DNA of 64,000 bases, taken from NCBI RefSeq assembly GCF_029784135.1, contig NC_073745.1, positions 51,598,285 to 51,662,284 on the forward strand, read 5' to 3'. Both the position numbers and the translations under genes were made by a program. This stretch comes from Toxorhynchites rutilus septentrionalis (taxonomy: Eukaryota > Arthropoda > Insecta > Diptera > Culicidae). Below, in pieces: positions 22,029-33,319 of this stretch (position 1 is its first letter; the number at the start of each line of letters is the position of its first letter). Under the pieces are notes generated by a model. That model had not been told where the DNA came from and searched no databases. It saw nothing but the letters and a program-made list of their open reading frames with translations.

Positions 22029-22233
22029 GAAAACCTTTTGGAAAGGCGTGGTTACAATTAGTGGTTACAATTCGCAACACATGATAAAGGTACTCTATTG
22101 CACATAATCTGTTTGTTTCCGGCGAGTTTCAATCATGAATTTTTTTCAGCTAATTTTTTTTTTATTGAAAAAGTCTCTTGGGGACAAGTTGGCGAACTGC
22201 AACATTATGTTAATTTTTGGTTTTTTATTGCAG

Positions 22234-22809
22234 ATGGTTAGAACTTAAAAGCGAAAAAGAGACCAATATTGGTCGGACACCAGTTTGGAGAATGTTATGA
22301 AAGCTATAGAAGAAGGTTTGTCTGTTCTGGGTGCTTCAAAACAGTTCGGTGTGCCAGAACCAACTTTGAGACGCTATCGACGAAAATGTCCAGACATGGA
22401 GGTTAGATTTTCAATTCAGCATTTGCGTTTCCATGTTCTTTATGCAAGAAATATTAAATCTGTATCAATTTCAGGATACGTCGTCCAATAGAGGCCGCTT
22501 TAAAGCCACATTCAGGTCCAGCTTCGAAGAATTGCCTATTCGTTTGCGGTTGAAAATGGCATAGAGCACCCTTTCAAAGGAACATGCGCTGGACGGACAT
22601 GGGTTGAAATGTTTATGAAGGCTCATAAGCTATCTTTGAGAAAGCCAGAAAATACCTCAGCGGCTCGATTAATGGCGTTAAATAAAGAACATTGTGACTT
22701 ATTTTTTCGAACTTTGGGAGATATACGAGCTCAGTATCGTTTTCCTGCGTGTGACATTTACAGTGTTGATGAAAATGGCATTTTCACTGTTCCAACCAAG
22801 GATAAATAA
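22234..22809 (+). pseudogene. Pogo-like transposase, N-terminal half
   Basis: The remnant begins MVRT-stop-KRKRDQYWSDTSLENV and contains a psq-type helix-turn-helix, ASKQFGVPEPTLRRYRRKC. An intron-like gap follows (GTTAGA at about 22402 to TTTCAG at about 22475). Then come FAVENGIEHPF, RTWVEMFMKAHKLSLRKPEN, TSAARLMALNKEH and YSVDENGIFTVP with the first catalytic Asp. A second break near 22800-22842 ends in TTTTTAG, and the transposase is then deleted up to the right end. The first-Asp motif and HTH are characteristic of pogo/Tigger transposases. Stop, frameshift and deletion make it inactive. Confidence 0.78.
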
Positions 22810-23087
22810 ATAATTGTTATTACATTTTGTTGATTTTTAGGTGACCAAACCATATTCGCCAACTCGCCTCCAGGCATTCGCCATCTTGCCTCCACGTTGC
22901 CTCGCGAATTCGACGCTTTTGCGCAAAGCTTTTGGGTGGACAAGTTTTTTAGTTTTTTGCCCATCCAATAGATGTTATGATAGAAAACACTTCAGGCTAT
23001 ATGAATCAGAATCAACATTAAAAAAAAATAATTCCAAGATCCAGGGCTCGCCAAAGCTTAACGTCGCCAACTTGCCTCCCTCTCTCC

Positions 23088-24590
23088 TATCATAGAGATT
23101 GGTGGTTTGAATTACCTGACTATCGTTTCTGTGTCGATTTTTGACCTCTTAAAGCAGGCAGCCTCCTTAAATATTTCTTATACTCAACCTGCCACAACCA
23201 AGAGCAACTTTTTTCTATTTATGCAGGAAAAGGCTGCGAAAGTTATGATATATACTATCGCGCAGAAAACGTTTCCTTGCCCTCGCATTTAGGTTACAAG
23301 GAACGGAGAAAAAGCGCACTCTCAACTGCAATTTCCATTTGCACCTACTCGATATAAATAATCACAGCTTCCTCAATAAACAACAGGCTGGCACAGGCTA
23401 GTGGTAGGGTAGGTGTTGGTTGCGATACAGAAAACAGTGGTTCAAACAAAATTGCAAAAAAAAAAGTGAGAATGCACTTTCCACAATTCATTCCCTTATT
23501 TAAGTATTGTTTGCTTCGGCTCAATCCCACAATAAATCAACCGAAGGCATTCCGTACTTATATCTGCCCGCCCCATTCGGAATGTGTGTACCTACAGGAA
23601 ACCGGGGCCGGGGGCACCTCGGGTTTCCCGAGCGGGAAATCGCGACCCAATAGTAGGAGGGAAGGGATTTGATGTACGCCCAAGCCCAAGCCCGAGCTAA
23701 ATGGAATGATATGCAGTGCGAACAAGCATTCATCCATAAATTATAATTATGATAGCACTTCCGGAATTGCTTGGTGGCGTCCGCTTGTATTTGCACTGGC
23801 TGGAAAACAAATGCAAACCGGCGCTGGCCATATCGGGATGCACTTTGCTGTTGCCTGCTCTCGCAGCTTCCTCTTCTAGGGGTGATGCGATTTTTTTTTT
23901 TTGTTATTATCTTCAGCTGCACGCGATTCTCAGCGAAACGCTCTGTGCGAAAGATTTCCAGCTGGAAGCAATCCAAATAGCTTTCGCTCCGCTTTCGCGT
24001 GGCCTTGTGCTGAGATCGCAAAAAAATGGCTGGCGAATGGGCAGCGGATGGATCGTAATAATATGCGATGCAAGGAGCCAAACTTCAATTTTCAATGCCA
24101 TCGCAGCCGATGAAGCCGATGGGTTTGAAGTTGAAAACTTCCACGTCGATTCGTATCATTTTTGCCTCCTGTCAGTGTGGGAGAAAAATAACCTCGTTCA
24201 GTTTGGGAAAACTTCCAAATTGGATATATCGTGAAAAATGAGCGACTAACGGCGGAAGCGTTGATAAATCATTGCGTAATGCGTAAGATATATAGCTCAT
24301 TTCTTATTATCTATGTCATCGGATAACGAGGTCATTACTCAGTACAGAACATTTGTTTTAGTTGTTTCGCCTACATAAAACTTGCAGAGAATCGTTTAAA
24401 GTTGACATGATGAAGCAAATTATGTCATGTAGTCTCTGAATTAAAAAAAGTTGCGCCCAAAACCAACGGAACTTTGTGAGATTGGAATCTTGTTGGTAGA
24501 GGAACGGGGGGTAAGCCCGTCACTGCAGGTAAGACGGACACCCCTTGAGTTTTACTAGAAAGTTCTAATTAACTATGGATGGATGTATGG
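23088..24590. other. Unique-looking sequence without a supported gene
   Basis: The stretch 23550-24120 is less AT-rich than its surroundings and has long open frames on both strands, but none has a recognisable motif, clear splice borders or biased codon use. It may be ancestral intron sequence of the minus-strand host gene. Confidence 0.4.
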
Positions 24591-24881
24591 AAAAAAATTT
24601 ATCATCGAATTTCAAAAACCGACCAATTTGTTTATTGGCTTACAAAAATGACCTGTGTAATGTTTCAGGTCAATCGGATATGATTTAGGGGTGCCTCAAA
24701 GCGCTCAAAGTTTTAATTTTTTGATCCTCGAAATTTGGAAAATCGAAATTTTTTTTTCGATGCCAAATGACTTAAAAATGCATGAAACAAGATCTGGTGT
24801 CATCTCGAAAAAAAAATTTGGCCGAAAATCGATCTTTTGGGACTTAGTCTACGAAGCAATGAAGGTATGGAAAAAAATTCG
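24591..24881. repeat. Dispersed insect repeat, part 1
   Basis: Contains CAATCGGATATGATTTAGGG and TGTCATCTCGAAAAA, also found in variant form at 25500-25690 and 33900-34110. It appears to continue after the ACG-ended repeat B at 25419. Class unknown. Confidence 0.45.
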
Positions 24882-25418
24882 AGGGGTTGTATCCGAGACA
24901 CGACCGCTTAGGACGTAGGACTACGCGATCTTTTGTTGGAAATTTGTGAAACATTGCAACAATGAAACATTTGTGAAACAATGAAACATCGCGAGAATGA
25001 CCGTTTATGGAAAATCGTTCTTGACTCTTGGTCAAAACCGTCAACAAAGCTAGAAGCTTGTTGCATCAGAACAGAGCCGATGCGCACGAGAGCAAATCCC
25101 ACTTCGTTGGTTCTATACTAGCGGCTGCATGAGCAGCCCGTTATTGACAGCTCTTTTCGGGAAAGCACATAAACGTACAGAACAAATTTATGGGGGAATG
25201 GGAATGATTCCAATTTTCATCAATTTAAACCATTTCCAGACTATGGGATTGTAATGTATAGCATATCAAACAAATCTTAGAAAATTTCCGATTCGATTGG
25301 TATGCAAATCGTTAAAATACGTTCGCAGCGAAAGTAGTTATTAACGTTAACTTTATTTCATGAAAACCTGACCTATTTTCTGATTTGGTACCCTTAATGA
25401 AAGACGTAGTCCTACGTC
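24882..25418. mobile_element. ACG-ended repeat, copy B (537 bp)
   Basis: Most complete short copy of the family: left end GAGGGGTTGTATCCGAGACA then GACGTAGGACTACGCG; right end TTAATGAAAGACG then GACGTAGTCCTACGTC. The last 280 bp match copies A and C closely. No ORF. It interrupts the dispersed repeat around it. Confidence 0.7.
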
Positions 25419-25720
25419 AAAAAATAATTATCGAATATAAAGAACCGACCATGTATATTTTGTTTATTGTCCCAAAAAATTATCTGTGCAAAATTACAAC
25501 TCAATCGGACATGATTTAGGGGTGCCTCAAAGCACTCAAAGCTTTGATTTTTTGGCCACTCGGGCTATGTCCCAAAAAGTCGATTTTAGGCCAAAATTTG
25601 TTGTTCGAGATAACACCAGATCTCGACGTTTTATGCATTTTAAAGTGATTACGCATGGTGGGATATTTTTTGTCCCACCTAGAAATATTAGAATAGCTAC
25701 GCGCTCATAATTTTTTTTCG
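25419..25720. repeat. Dispersed insect repeat, part 2
   Basis: Shares TCAATCGGACATGATTTAGG with part 1. Around 25570-25650 it also carries the reverse complement of the 24780-24840 block, so the two parts include an inverted segment. Confidence 0.4.
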
Positions 25721-25908
25721 GAAACTTTTTATTTTAACTAGTTGGCAACACCATTAGTAAATGTCAGAAATATATTCGATTGCGTTGGCAAAGTTTACCA
25801 TCATATGACAAGTTAATCAAGTGTTGAAACCAAAAATTTTTAGTAGTGCAGCTTTATTTAGTGATTTTGTGAGAAAAATATTAAAAGTAAGTCTTTTTCA
25901 TATTACAC

Positions 25909-26736
25909 ACTAGCTGACCCGGCAAACTTCGTCCCGCCCAAAATTTGTGTTTTGACATCCGGCGATCCTTTTTTTGATATAGATAGAAGAAGATATATGA
26001 GTGCGTTTCATCACATTAAAATCCATTTCCAGTTTCGAACAAAGATCAATTTCGCTAGCGCAAACATCAAATGGACTAACAGCACTTGTCACTATGTAAT
26101 TGTAGAACATATGGGAATTTAATTTTCCGAATTTTCCCTTTTTCCTTCAGAGTTTTCCGAAAATTTTCAATTGTCATGTTTGGAGGGGTGTCATACCATC
26201 ATAGAAACATTTCTCATACCCAAAAACCCTCACATCCCGGATTGTGCTTGATTGGTTCTCGAGTTATGCAGAAGTTGGTGTTTCGTTTGTATGGCAGCCC
26301 CCCTTAGAGAGGGGGGATGAGTGTATTCACCATAGAAACGTTTCGCGCTCGTAAAACCTTCACATGCCAAATTTGGCTCCATTCGCTTGATTAGTTTTCG
26401 AGTTATGAAGAAATTTGTACTTCATTTGTATGACAGCCCACTCTTAGAGAGTGGGTGGAGTGTATCACCACCGTAAAAACATTTATTGCACTCTAATACC
26501 TCAATATGACCAATTTGGTTCCATTTGCTTGAATAATTCTCGAGTAATGCAGGAATTTGTGTTTCATTTGTATGGCAGCCCCCTCTTAGAGAGGGAGGAG
26601 GGGTCTCAAACGAAAACCTTCCCCGGCCACAAAAACCCCTACATGCCAAATTTCATGTTGATCGGTTCAGTAGTTTCCGAGTTTCCATTAGAATCAGACA
26701 GACAGACAGACAGACAGAAATCCATTTTTATATATA
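25909..26736 (+). repeat. CTAGCTGACCCGG-type repeat, first copy
   Basis: Begins CTAGCTGACCCGGCAAAC and ends with a (GACA)n run, TTTTTATATATATTA. The opening is the same as in the three tandem elements at 55811-61290, while the body differs. The body holds three units of about 130 bp with TTGTATGGCAGCCC and CTCGAGTTATG motifs (near 26290, 26430 and 26570). This head is widespread in arthropods; I do not assign a class. Confidence 0.55.
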
Positions 26737-26813
26737 TTAGGCTGTCAAAAAAGTCCTGCGGTATTTTTTTTTAAATTTTCATTTGTTCATGAATATAGTT
26801 ACAATCATCTGTT

Positions 26814-27783
26814 TTAAGTCAAATATGCGCCGTTTTGTTCGATGACTTGTTCCCAACGAGATGCCAACTTCATAATACCCCTGTTATAGAAGCTCGCTTC
26901 CTTATTGGCAAAAAACTCGGATAGCCAATTTCCACAGGCCTCTTTTGTGGCTAACTTCTGACTACCTAGCTCGTTCGCCATGGACAAAAACAGGTGGTAG
27001 TCACTTGGTGCAAGGTCCGGACTATACGGCGGATGCAAAAGAACCTCCCATTCGAGCTCCCGGAGCTTCTGGCGCGTCACCAAAGAAGTGTGTGGCCTGG
27101 CGTTGTCCTGTTGGAAGACAATGCGGTCTCTGTTTATCAAAGATGGCCTCTTCTTCATGAGTGCTACCTTCAAGAGGTCCAGTTGTTGGCAGTACAGGTC
27201 CGAATTGAGCGTTTGGCTATAGGGAAGCAGCTCATAATAGATTATTCCTTGACAATCCCACCAAACACACAGCAGAACCTTCCTGGCCGTTAATGAGGGC
27301 TTGGCTACCGTCTGAGCCGCTTCAGCGGGCTTCGACCACGACCGTTTGCGCTTCACGTTGTCGTAAGTGACCCACTTTTCATCGCCAGTCACCATCCGCT
27401 TCAGAAACGGGTCGATTTTGTTGCGATTCACATGCGTCGATACGGTCAAAGAGGTTTTTTTGCGTCAACGTGTGTGGCACCCATACATCGAGCTTCTTTG
27501 TGAATCCAAGCTTCTTCAAATGGTTAATAACGGTTTGATGACTTATCCCCAGCTCTTGGCCGATGCTACAGCTGCTACTATGCCGGTCTTTCTCGGCTAA
27601 TTCTGCGATTTTGTCGCAATTTTCGACGACAGGCCTTCCGGAGCGTGGCGCATCTTCGACGACCTCTACACCAGAACGAAAACGTTGAAACCATCGTTGT
27701 GCGGTGGAAATGGAAACTGGATATGGACCCGATCCAGTTTCCATTTCCAACTGCACAAATTTTATTGGCAGCTTGAGATGCAT
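26814..27783 (-). pseudogene. D,D34D mariner transposase with one frameshift
   Basis: Minus-strand frames 27783-27440 and 27449-26814 together cover most of the transposase. Order: MHLKLPIKFVQLEMETG; STAQRWFQRFRSGVEVVEDA; SGRPVV; ELGISHQTVINHLKKLGF (HTH); WVPHTLTQKN; MVTGDEKWVTYDN (first Asp); LLCVWWDCQGIIYYELLP; VFQQDNARPHTS (second Asp); PPYSPDLAPSDYHLFLSM (third Asp, 34 residues on). All three catalytic Asp are present. A 1-nt indel near 27440-27450 shifts the frame, and the retroelement sits immediately before the ATG, cutting the gene from its 5' end. The mellifera/mauritiana type is likely. Confidence 0.9.
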
Positions 27784-27790
27784 TTTTGCC

Positions 27791-30071
27791 TTTTTTTTTA
27801 TTAATTCGTTTATTTTTACAGGCTCAGTTACTTAAGTTTAAAGGAGCCGAATTCTTAAATATAATTTTAAAACTATATATATAAACAATTTTCTTACATC
27901 TATGGTTAGTAAGGTGGAAAACCGATTACTCGCGGTGTACTCGAGTTTAGGAGGGTGACATATTTTTAGGAGAAGGATGGGATATAAGGAAATTGTAACA
28001 ATGTTGATGAACACTCAATTTATAAATCTATTCGTATATCTATAGTGTATTTACATTTCAACTTATTCTACTATTTATAGCAAGGGGACGAATTACCCGC
28101 AAAGGAAGGAAAGGAGGGTATAAGGATGTAGGGGCAATCACACACGAAGATCTATAGCTTTAAGGAAAACATATATATGGGACATGTAATCAAGGTCTAA
28201 CCGAGCCAACACATCTCTCACCGGCACATTGGGCTGCCTTCCTCTAGCCCGAAGGGAGTTTTCTAAATTCGATCTGGCAACAAGATACACCTCACACGAC
28301 CAAACAACGTGTTCGATGTCGTGGTAACCTCGGCCACAAACGCAGATATTGCTGCCGGCCAGATTGAAACGAAAGAGTAACGCGTCTAACGAACAGTGAT
28401 TGGACATGAGTCGGGAGAAGGTGCGAATAAAGTCCCGACTCAAGTCTAGGCTTTTGAACCACGGTTTGAGGCTAACCTTAGGGATAATCGAGTGAAACCA
28501 CCGGCCCAATTCATCTTCATTCCACTTGCGTTGCCAGTTAGCGATGGTATTTTTGCGGACTAAAGAATAAAATTCATTGAAGGCGATTTGACGCTGATAA
28601 ATATCGCCTTCAATTGCACCTACCTTTGCTAATCAGTCAGCCCTCTCATTACCCGGAATGGAGCAATGTGAAGGGACCCAGATAAAGGTAATGACATAAC
28701 AGCGTCTGGATAAAGCACTCAAATTATCTCGTATTCTCTCAAGGAAGTACGGCAAGTGCTTTTCCGGCCTCACTGAACGGATAGCTTCGACAGAGCTAAG
28801 ACTATCCGTTACAATGTAATAGTGTTCAACAGGTCGTGAGGCGACGCTGTCCAGCGCCCAATGAATTGCTGCCAATTCAGCAATATACACTGAGCAAGGA
28901 TTCTGAAGACTGTGTGAGGTGCTAAAAAATTCGTTGAACACTCCAAATCCTGTGGACTCGTTTATAGTGGACCCATCAGTAAAGTACATATTATCACAAT
29001 TGATACCCCCATACTTTTCATCGAAGATCGTTGGAGCGATCCTCGATCGTTGGTAATCTGAATATCCATGGATATCTTGCTTCATGGACAGATCAAAATG
29101 CACAGAGGAATTGATGTAGTCAGGGAAACAAACACGGTTGGGAATATACGAAGAAGGATCAACCTGCATGGAGATGAATTCATGATATGAACTCATGAAT
29201 CCGGAGTGAAAATTTAGCTCGATCAGCTGCTCAAAATTTCCGATCACCAATGGGTTCATGATCTTACACCGGATGAAGAACCGAAGAGATAATAAATTGA
29301 AGCGATCTTTTAGTGGGAGTAGGCCTGCCAAAACCTCGAGACTCATGGTATGCGTTGAGGGCATACATCCCAACGCGATACGGAGACAAAGATACTGAAT
29401 TCGCTCGAGTTTAATGAGGTGTGTTCTGGCAGCTGATTGAAAACAGAAACTGCCATACTCCATCACTGAGAGAATAGTTGTTCGATACAACATTATAAGA
29501 TCTTCGGGATGGGCTCCCCAACAGGTGCCGGTAATTGTACGGAGAAAGTTTATTGTTTGTTGACATTTTTTACTCAGATACCTAATATGGGCCCCCCAAG
29601 TACATTTGGAGTCGAACCAGACCCCAAGATACTTGAATGACATAGCATGAGTGATCGGTTTACCCAAAAGTTGAAGCTTTGGTTTTGCTGGTCTATGCTT
29701 CCTAGAAAAAACCACCATCTCTGTTTTCTCCGTGGAGAATTCGATCCCTAGCCCAATGGCCCAGGTTGAAAAATTGTTCAAAGTATCTTGTAAGGGTCCT
29801 TGCAGGTCGGATTCGTTTGATCCTACGACAGACACCACTCCATCATCTGCAAGTTGTCTTAGGCTGCAATTTTGTGTAAGGCAATTGTCGATGTCGCTTA
29901 CATAGAAGTTGTACAAAAGGGGGCTTAAACATGAGCCCTGGGGGAGGCCCATGTAAGAGACCCGACTTACTGCCGAATCTCCGTGAGAAAAGTTCAAATG
30001 TTTCTCACAAAGCAAGTTATATAACATATTATTCAATAGAGGCGGCAGACCCCGAGAGTGTAATTTGTCCG
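27791..30071 (-). mobile_element. Non-LTR retrotransposon with RNase H (copy 2), 5'-truncated
   Basis: Minus-strand sibling of the element at 1-1840: poly(A) end at 27791-27799 (as T), 3' UTR, ORF, and truncation inside the polymerase at 30071. It is flanked by ATTTTTGCC at 27782-27790 and 30072-30080, a 9-bp target duplication lying in the mariner just upstream of its start codon. Confidence 0.92.
28138..30070 (-). pseudogene. RT palm to C-terminus with RNase H, one internal stop
   Basis: One frame from DKLHSRGLPPLLNN to the stop at 28138. RT motifs: GLPQGSCLSPLLYNFYVSDI and LADDGVVSVVG (the catalytic pair is ADD, preceded by Leu where Tyr or Phe is usual). RNase H follows: YFTDGSTINESTGFG, YIAELAAIHWALD, YIVTDSLSSVEA, PSHCSIPGNERAD. 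The C-terminal motif is CVCGRGYHDIEHVVWSC. A single TGA (28633-28635) replaces the Ser codon seen in copy 1. The RT fingers, endonuclease and ORF1 are missing because of 5' truncation. Confidence 0.9.
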
Positions 30072-30317
30072 ATTTTTGCCTTTGTCATAGTAGTACTGTA
30101 AAATATGTCGAATTTTCTCTTTATTTTGCTCCATATTTGCGACAATATAACTCACGAACGACTTAACCAAACAAAACACTGTCAAGGACTATGTTATAGC
30201 GCGCAAAAATACCTTTCCAACAAGCTATAGTATGACTCGATATAATGAATACAACTAGAACTACGCGCTTACAACGACACCTCGCGGAAATACCGCAGGA
30301 CTTTTTTGACAGCCTAA

Positions 30318-31434
30318 TATATATATTAATGACTGTTAATCGTTTTGGTTGGCTTCTAAGTCACATTCATACAAATGATAATATGTTGATTCCAAAGAGA
30401 GATCCCATCTATTATGACAAACTATATGAAATTCATTCATTTTTGAAAAAGATACAAGAAAATTTCGAAAACAATTTCAAACCAGGTCAAAGTCTCGCGA
30501 TCGATGAATCGATGAAAAAATTCAAGGGGCGTAGTTCAATGAAACAATATCTCCCGAATAATCCAATCAAAAGAGGATTCAAATTGTGGATTCTAGCATA
30601 TAATTCAGGCTATTGCTACAAATTTAATGTATACATTGGAAACATTGACAATGAACTAATGAAAAACCTTGGTAAGAATATTGTGACTACTCTTACTTCA
30701 GACTTGGTTGGAAAAGAACATACTATTTATTTTGTTAATTATTTTACCAGTATAAATTTATTAGTGGACTTGAAATCGAAACAAATTAATGCTTGCGGTG
30801 TAATTAATAAAATGAGAAAAAAATTGCATAAGTTTAGTAAAAATATCAAACATCGAGGAGAATATGAATCATTAGTAAGTGATACGGGAATAATTGCCAC
30901 TAAATGGGTGGACAATAAAGAAGTTATCATTGTTTCAAATTTTCACAATCCAGATCAATACACCATAGTACAGAGAAAAAATCGTCAGAGAATTAGAATA
31001 CCCATTACTTGTCCTTCATTGATTGCGGATAATAATAATAATATGAATGCCGTTGATAAATTCAATCAATTGATGTGTAGTTACAGTCTTGATCGCCGCA
31101 GTAGAAAATGGTGGCATCGTATTTTGTTTTATTTGCTTGACTCGACGGATATATTTTATACAAACAGTTGGATAAAAATATAACATTAATAAAATTCAAA
31201 GGTCAATCTGCTGAAGGATTTGTTGCACAGGCATTGATAAATAAAAATATATCCAAATCCAAATCACTACCGGTAGAAATAACTAAATCTAAACCAACGG
31301 TTTCAATAGAAATTAAAAGAAAAGATTCAAAGCATCATCAGATACGTTCCAGTCGTAGACGATGTGCGCTATGCAGTACAAATAAAATAAGTAAAAAAAA
31401 AACTTTTTCAGTTAAACGGTTTATTTGTGATTAA
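30318..31434 (+). pseudogene. PiggyBac-family transposase remnant
   Basis: Coding similarity begins at about 30330 (MTVNRFGWLLSHIHTNDNML), directly after the mariner end; the N-terminus is lost. Then DPIYYDKLYEIHSFL; PGQSLAIDESMKKFKGR with the first catalytic Asp; KRGFKLWILAYNSGY; HTIYFVNYFTS, where the second catalytic Asp (usually D-N) is Val; and NAVDKFNQLMCSYSLDRRSR, KWWHRILFYLLDS with the third Asp. A frameshift near 31170-31183 leads to the C-terminal segment IKFKGQSAEGFVAQAL and a cut-off Cys-rich end, RRRCALCSTNKISKKK. The missing Asp, frameshift and truncation make it inactive. Confidence 0.85.
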
Positions 31435-31757
31435 TCATAATAATGTACTAAAAGCTAGAAAATAATTAGGCAAGAAGCAGTTAGCAGTTATCACACCTCT
31501 ACTTCATTAGTCTAGGGCGTTGATAAGACTAAAATTAAATCGTGGGACATATGATGAAGTCGCTAATCGTGGATAATGGAAATCCAACGTGCCCCACGAT
31601 TTTATTTTAGTCTTATCAATGCCCTAGACTAATGAAGGAGAGGTGTGATAACTGCTAACTGCTACTTGCCTAATTATTTTCTAGCTTTTAGTACATCATT
31701 ATAATTCATCACAAATAAACCGTTTAACTTAAAAAGTTTTTTTTTACTTATTTTATT
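31381..31757. repeat. Large inverted repeat (about 165-bp arms) at the piggyBac end
   Basis: Left arm 31381-31546 and right arm 31593-31757 are near-perfect reverse complements around a 46-bp spacer. The left arm includes the last codons of the piggyBac remnant, so the right arm is an inverted copy of the transposase end plus 3' flank. Confidence 0.85.
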
Positions 31758-31762
31758 TTCTA

Positions 31763-32750
31763 GTTTTTAGTACATTATCTGTTTCATTAGAACATTTCTC
31801 TAAAATAAAACCATTGTACTGTATTTTATCAGTCAAAAAATTTCATTTGATACCGATATTGAGTGGATTGCAGAAAATGCATAGGGTGTTCTCCAAGTCA
31901 AGGTCGTTCGTTTGATACACATATCTCAATCAACCTTTTTTAAGATGATATGGAATCAACTGTTTTGTAGCGGCGTCTAAATTGGATTTTTCAAGATAAG
32001 CAGTTTTGAAATGACAGCAGAGATAAAGGTCATTTTAATTCAGGATTCGGTCAGTTCCTATTGGTCAAATTTCTATTGATGTGGGACACCCCTACAGACA
32101 TACAAACATATATACGAACAGTTCAAGCTAAATAAAACTGTTTAATAAAGTAATTTGCTATTTTGTGATTGCGGCCATCTTGGATTTGGATTTTTCATGA
32201 TCTACTGTGATCTACTATTCAAGCCCTTTCATTTGATACCCATATTAATCGGGTTTTGAGAAAATATGCAGCCCGCCATTTGATAGTGGCAGCCATCACA
32301 GATTTGCATTTTTCATAAATAACTGTGTTCTACTAGTCAAACCCTTTCATTTGATACCCATATTAATGAGGTTTTGAGAAAATATGTAGTTCCCTATTTT
32401 GTAGTGGCAGCCATCTTGGATTTACATTTATCATAAATAACCGTATTCTACTAGTCAAGCCCTTTCATTTGATACCCATATGGATGAGGTTTTGGAAAAC
32501 CCATATTGATGAGGTTTGGAGAAAATATGTGATCTGCCATTTTGTAACGGCCTCCATCTTGGACTTTAAAGATCATGAAATACGCAGTTTTATAATGACT
32601 ACAGAAATAAAGGTGTGTTCCAAATTTCAGATCAATCGGTCAACAGGAAGGGGGTCAAATTTCTATTAATGTGGGTTAGCGCTACAGACAAACATGTTAC
32701 AAACATACAAACAGATTACAGGGCAAGCTAAATAAAACCGTGTAAAAACA
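31763..32750. repeat. Repeat region with 115-bp tandem units
   Basis: CCCTTTCATTTGATACCCAT starts units at about 32228, 32344 and 32459, roughly 115 bp apart, each with TTTTGAGAAAATATG and GGCAGCCATC. The tail sequence (TCAAATTTCTATTRATGTGG, CTACAGACA, then AGCTAAATAAAACYGT) occurs before the array at 32067-32150 and after it at 32655-32745, so the array lies between two copies of one repeat end. Confidence 0.6.
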
Positions 32751-33318
32751 TGAGGTTCGCACATTATGGTCTTGTACTGTATGCAAAGTACCGCTGTGCT
32801 TTGGTAAAAATTTGTGTTTTCATAAATACCATTCATGAGCATGCTCATTTTGCATTCTTCTCATGCTGCACGGTGGGACTATTAGAGTCCCATCTTATAA
32901 CAAATAACACAATTGAAATATTTATATATTTTTGTATTTTTTATCGTTGTATATCTTTATCAATAAAAACCCACCAATTTTTTTCAATTTTGAATGGTAT
33001 AAAATTTCTGTGCAACATGGTATTTTTATTTTCTAAAACTCTGTGCCTCAAAAGGTTAAGTGAGACGTGAAATTTTGATTTTCAAGCCGATTTTTCTTCT
33101 ATCGGTAAATACGATTCGGGTCTGCAACTCGTTTGTGCGTAGTCGTTCACTTGATATAATCACCGAGGAATGGAGCCCCGATACCCTGTGAATAGAATTA
33201 TGACAGAAACTAAACGATCCAGTCAAGTTCTCTTTCACTATTTATTTCGCTCTATTTTTTATATATAAAAAAATTTACTCCACTGGATTTTTGCTTCGTA
33301 TCAGGTACTGTATATATA
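32751..33318. other. No recognisable feature
   Basis: AT-rich sequence with no coding or terminal-repeat signals. Confidence 0.4.
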
Positions 33319-33319
33319 T

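Larger units (their letters stand above)
18363..22079 (+). mobile_element. BEL/Pao LTR retrotransposon with large 3' deletion
   Basis: A 5' LTR, primer site, leader and gag-protease are kept. Most of pol and all but about 50 bp of the 3' LTR are gone. The LTR end motif (AACCTTTTGGAAAGGCGTG ... GGTTACAATTCGCAACA) recurs at 22031-22079. The insertion is flanked by the direct repeat CATGA (18358-18362 and 22080-22084), the 5-bp duplication expected for BEL/Pao. Confidence 0.85.
18092..23087 (+). mobile_element. Pogo-like DNA transposon interrupted by a BEL/Pao element
   Basis: Terminal inverted repeats start GGGGAGAGGGAGGCAAGTTG at 18092 and, on the other strand, GGAGAGAGGGAGGCAAGTTG at 23087; each is flanked by TA, the expected target duplication. 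Copies of the subterminal motif GCAAGTTGGCG or GCCAACTYGCC recur near both ends and at 22191, a layout known for transposase binding sites. The transposase remnant sits in the right part. BEL sequence occupies 18363-22084. Confidence 0.75.
26737..30317 (-). mobile_element. Complete mariner transposon split by a non-LTR insertion
   Basis: Perfect 27-bp terminal inverted repeats (TTAGGCTGTCAAAAAAGTCC...) at 26737-26763 and 30291-30317, each next to TA. Removing the nested element (27791-30071) and one copy of its 9-bp duplication leaves 1,291 bp, the normal mariner length. The left TA lies in the (TA)n tail of the preceding repeat. Confidence 0.9.

Noticed and set aside
23521..24234. Overlapping open frames of 160-186 codons on both strands
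   Set aside because: No motif, no splice borders, and low-complexity composition; likely chance frames in a less AT-rich stretch.
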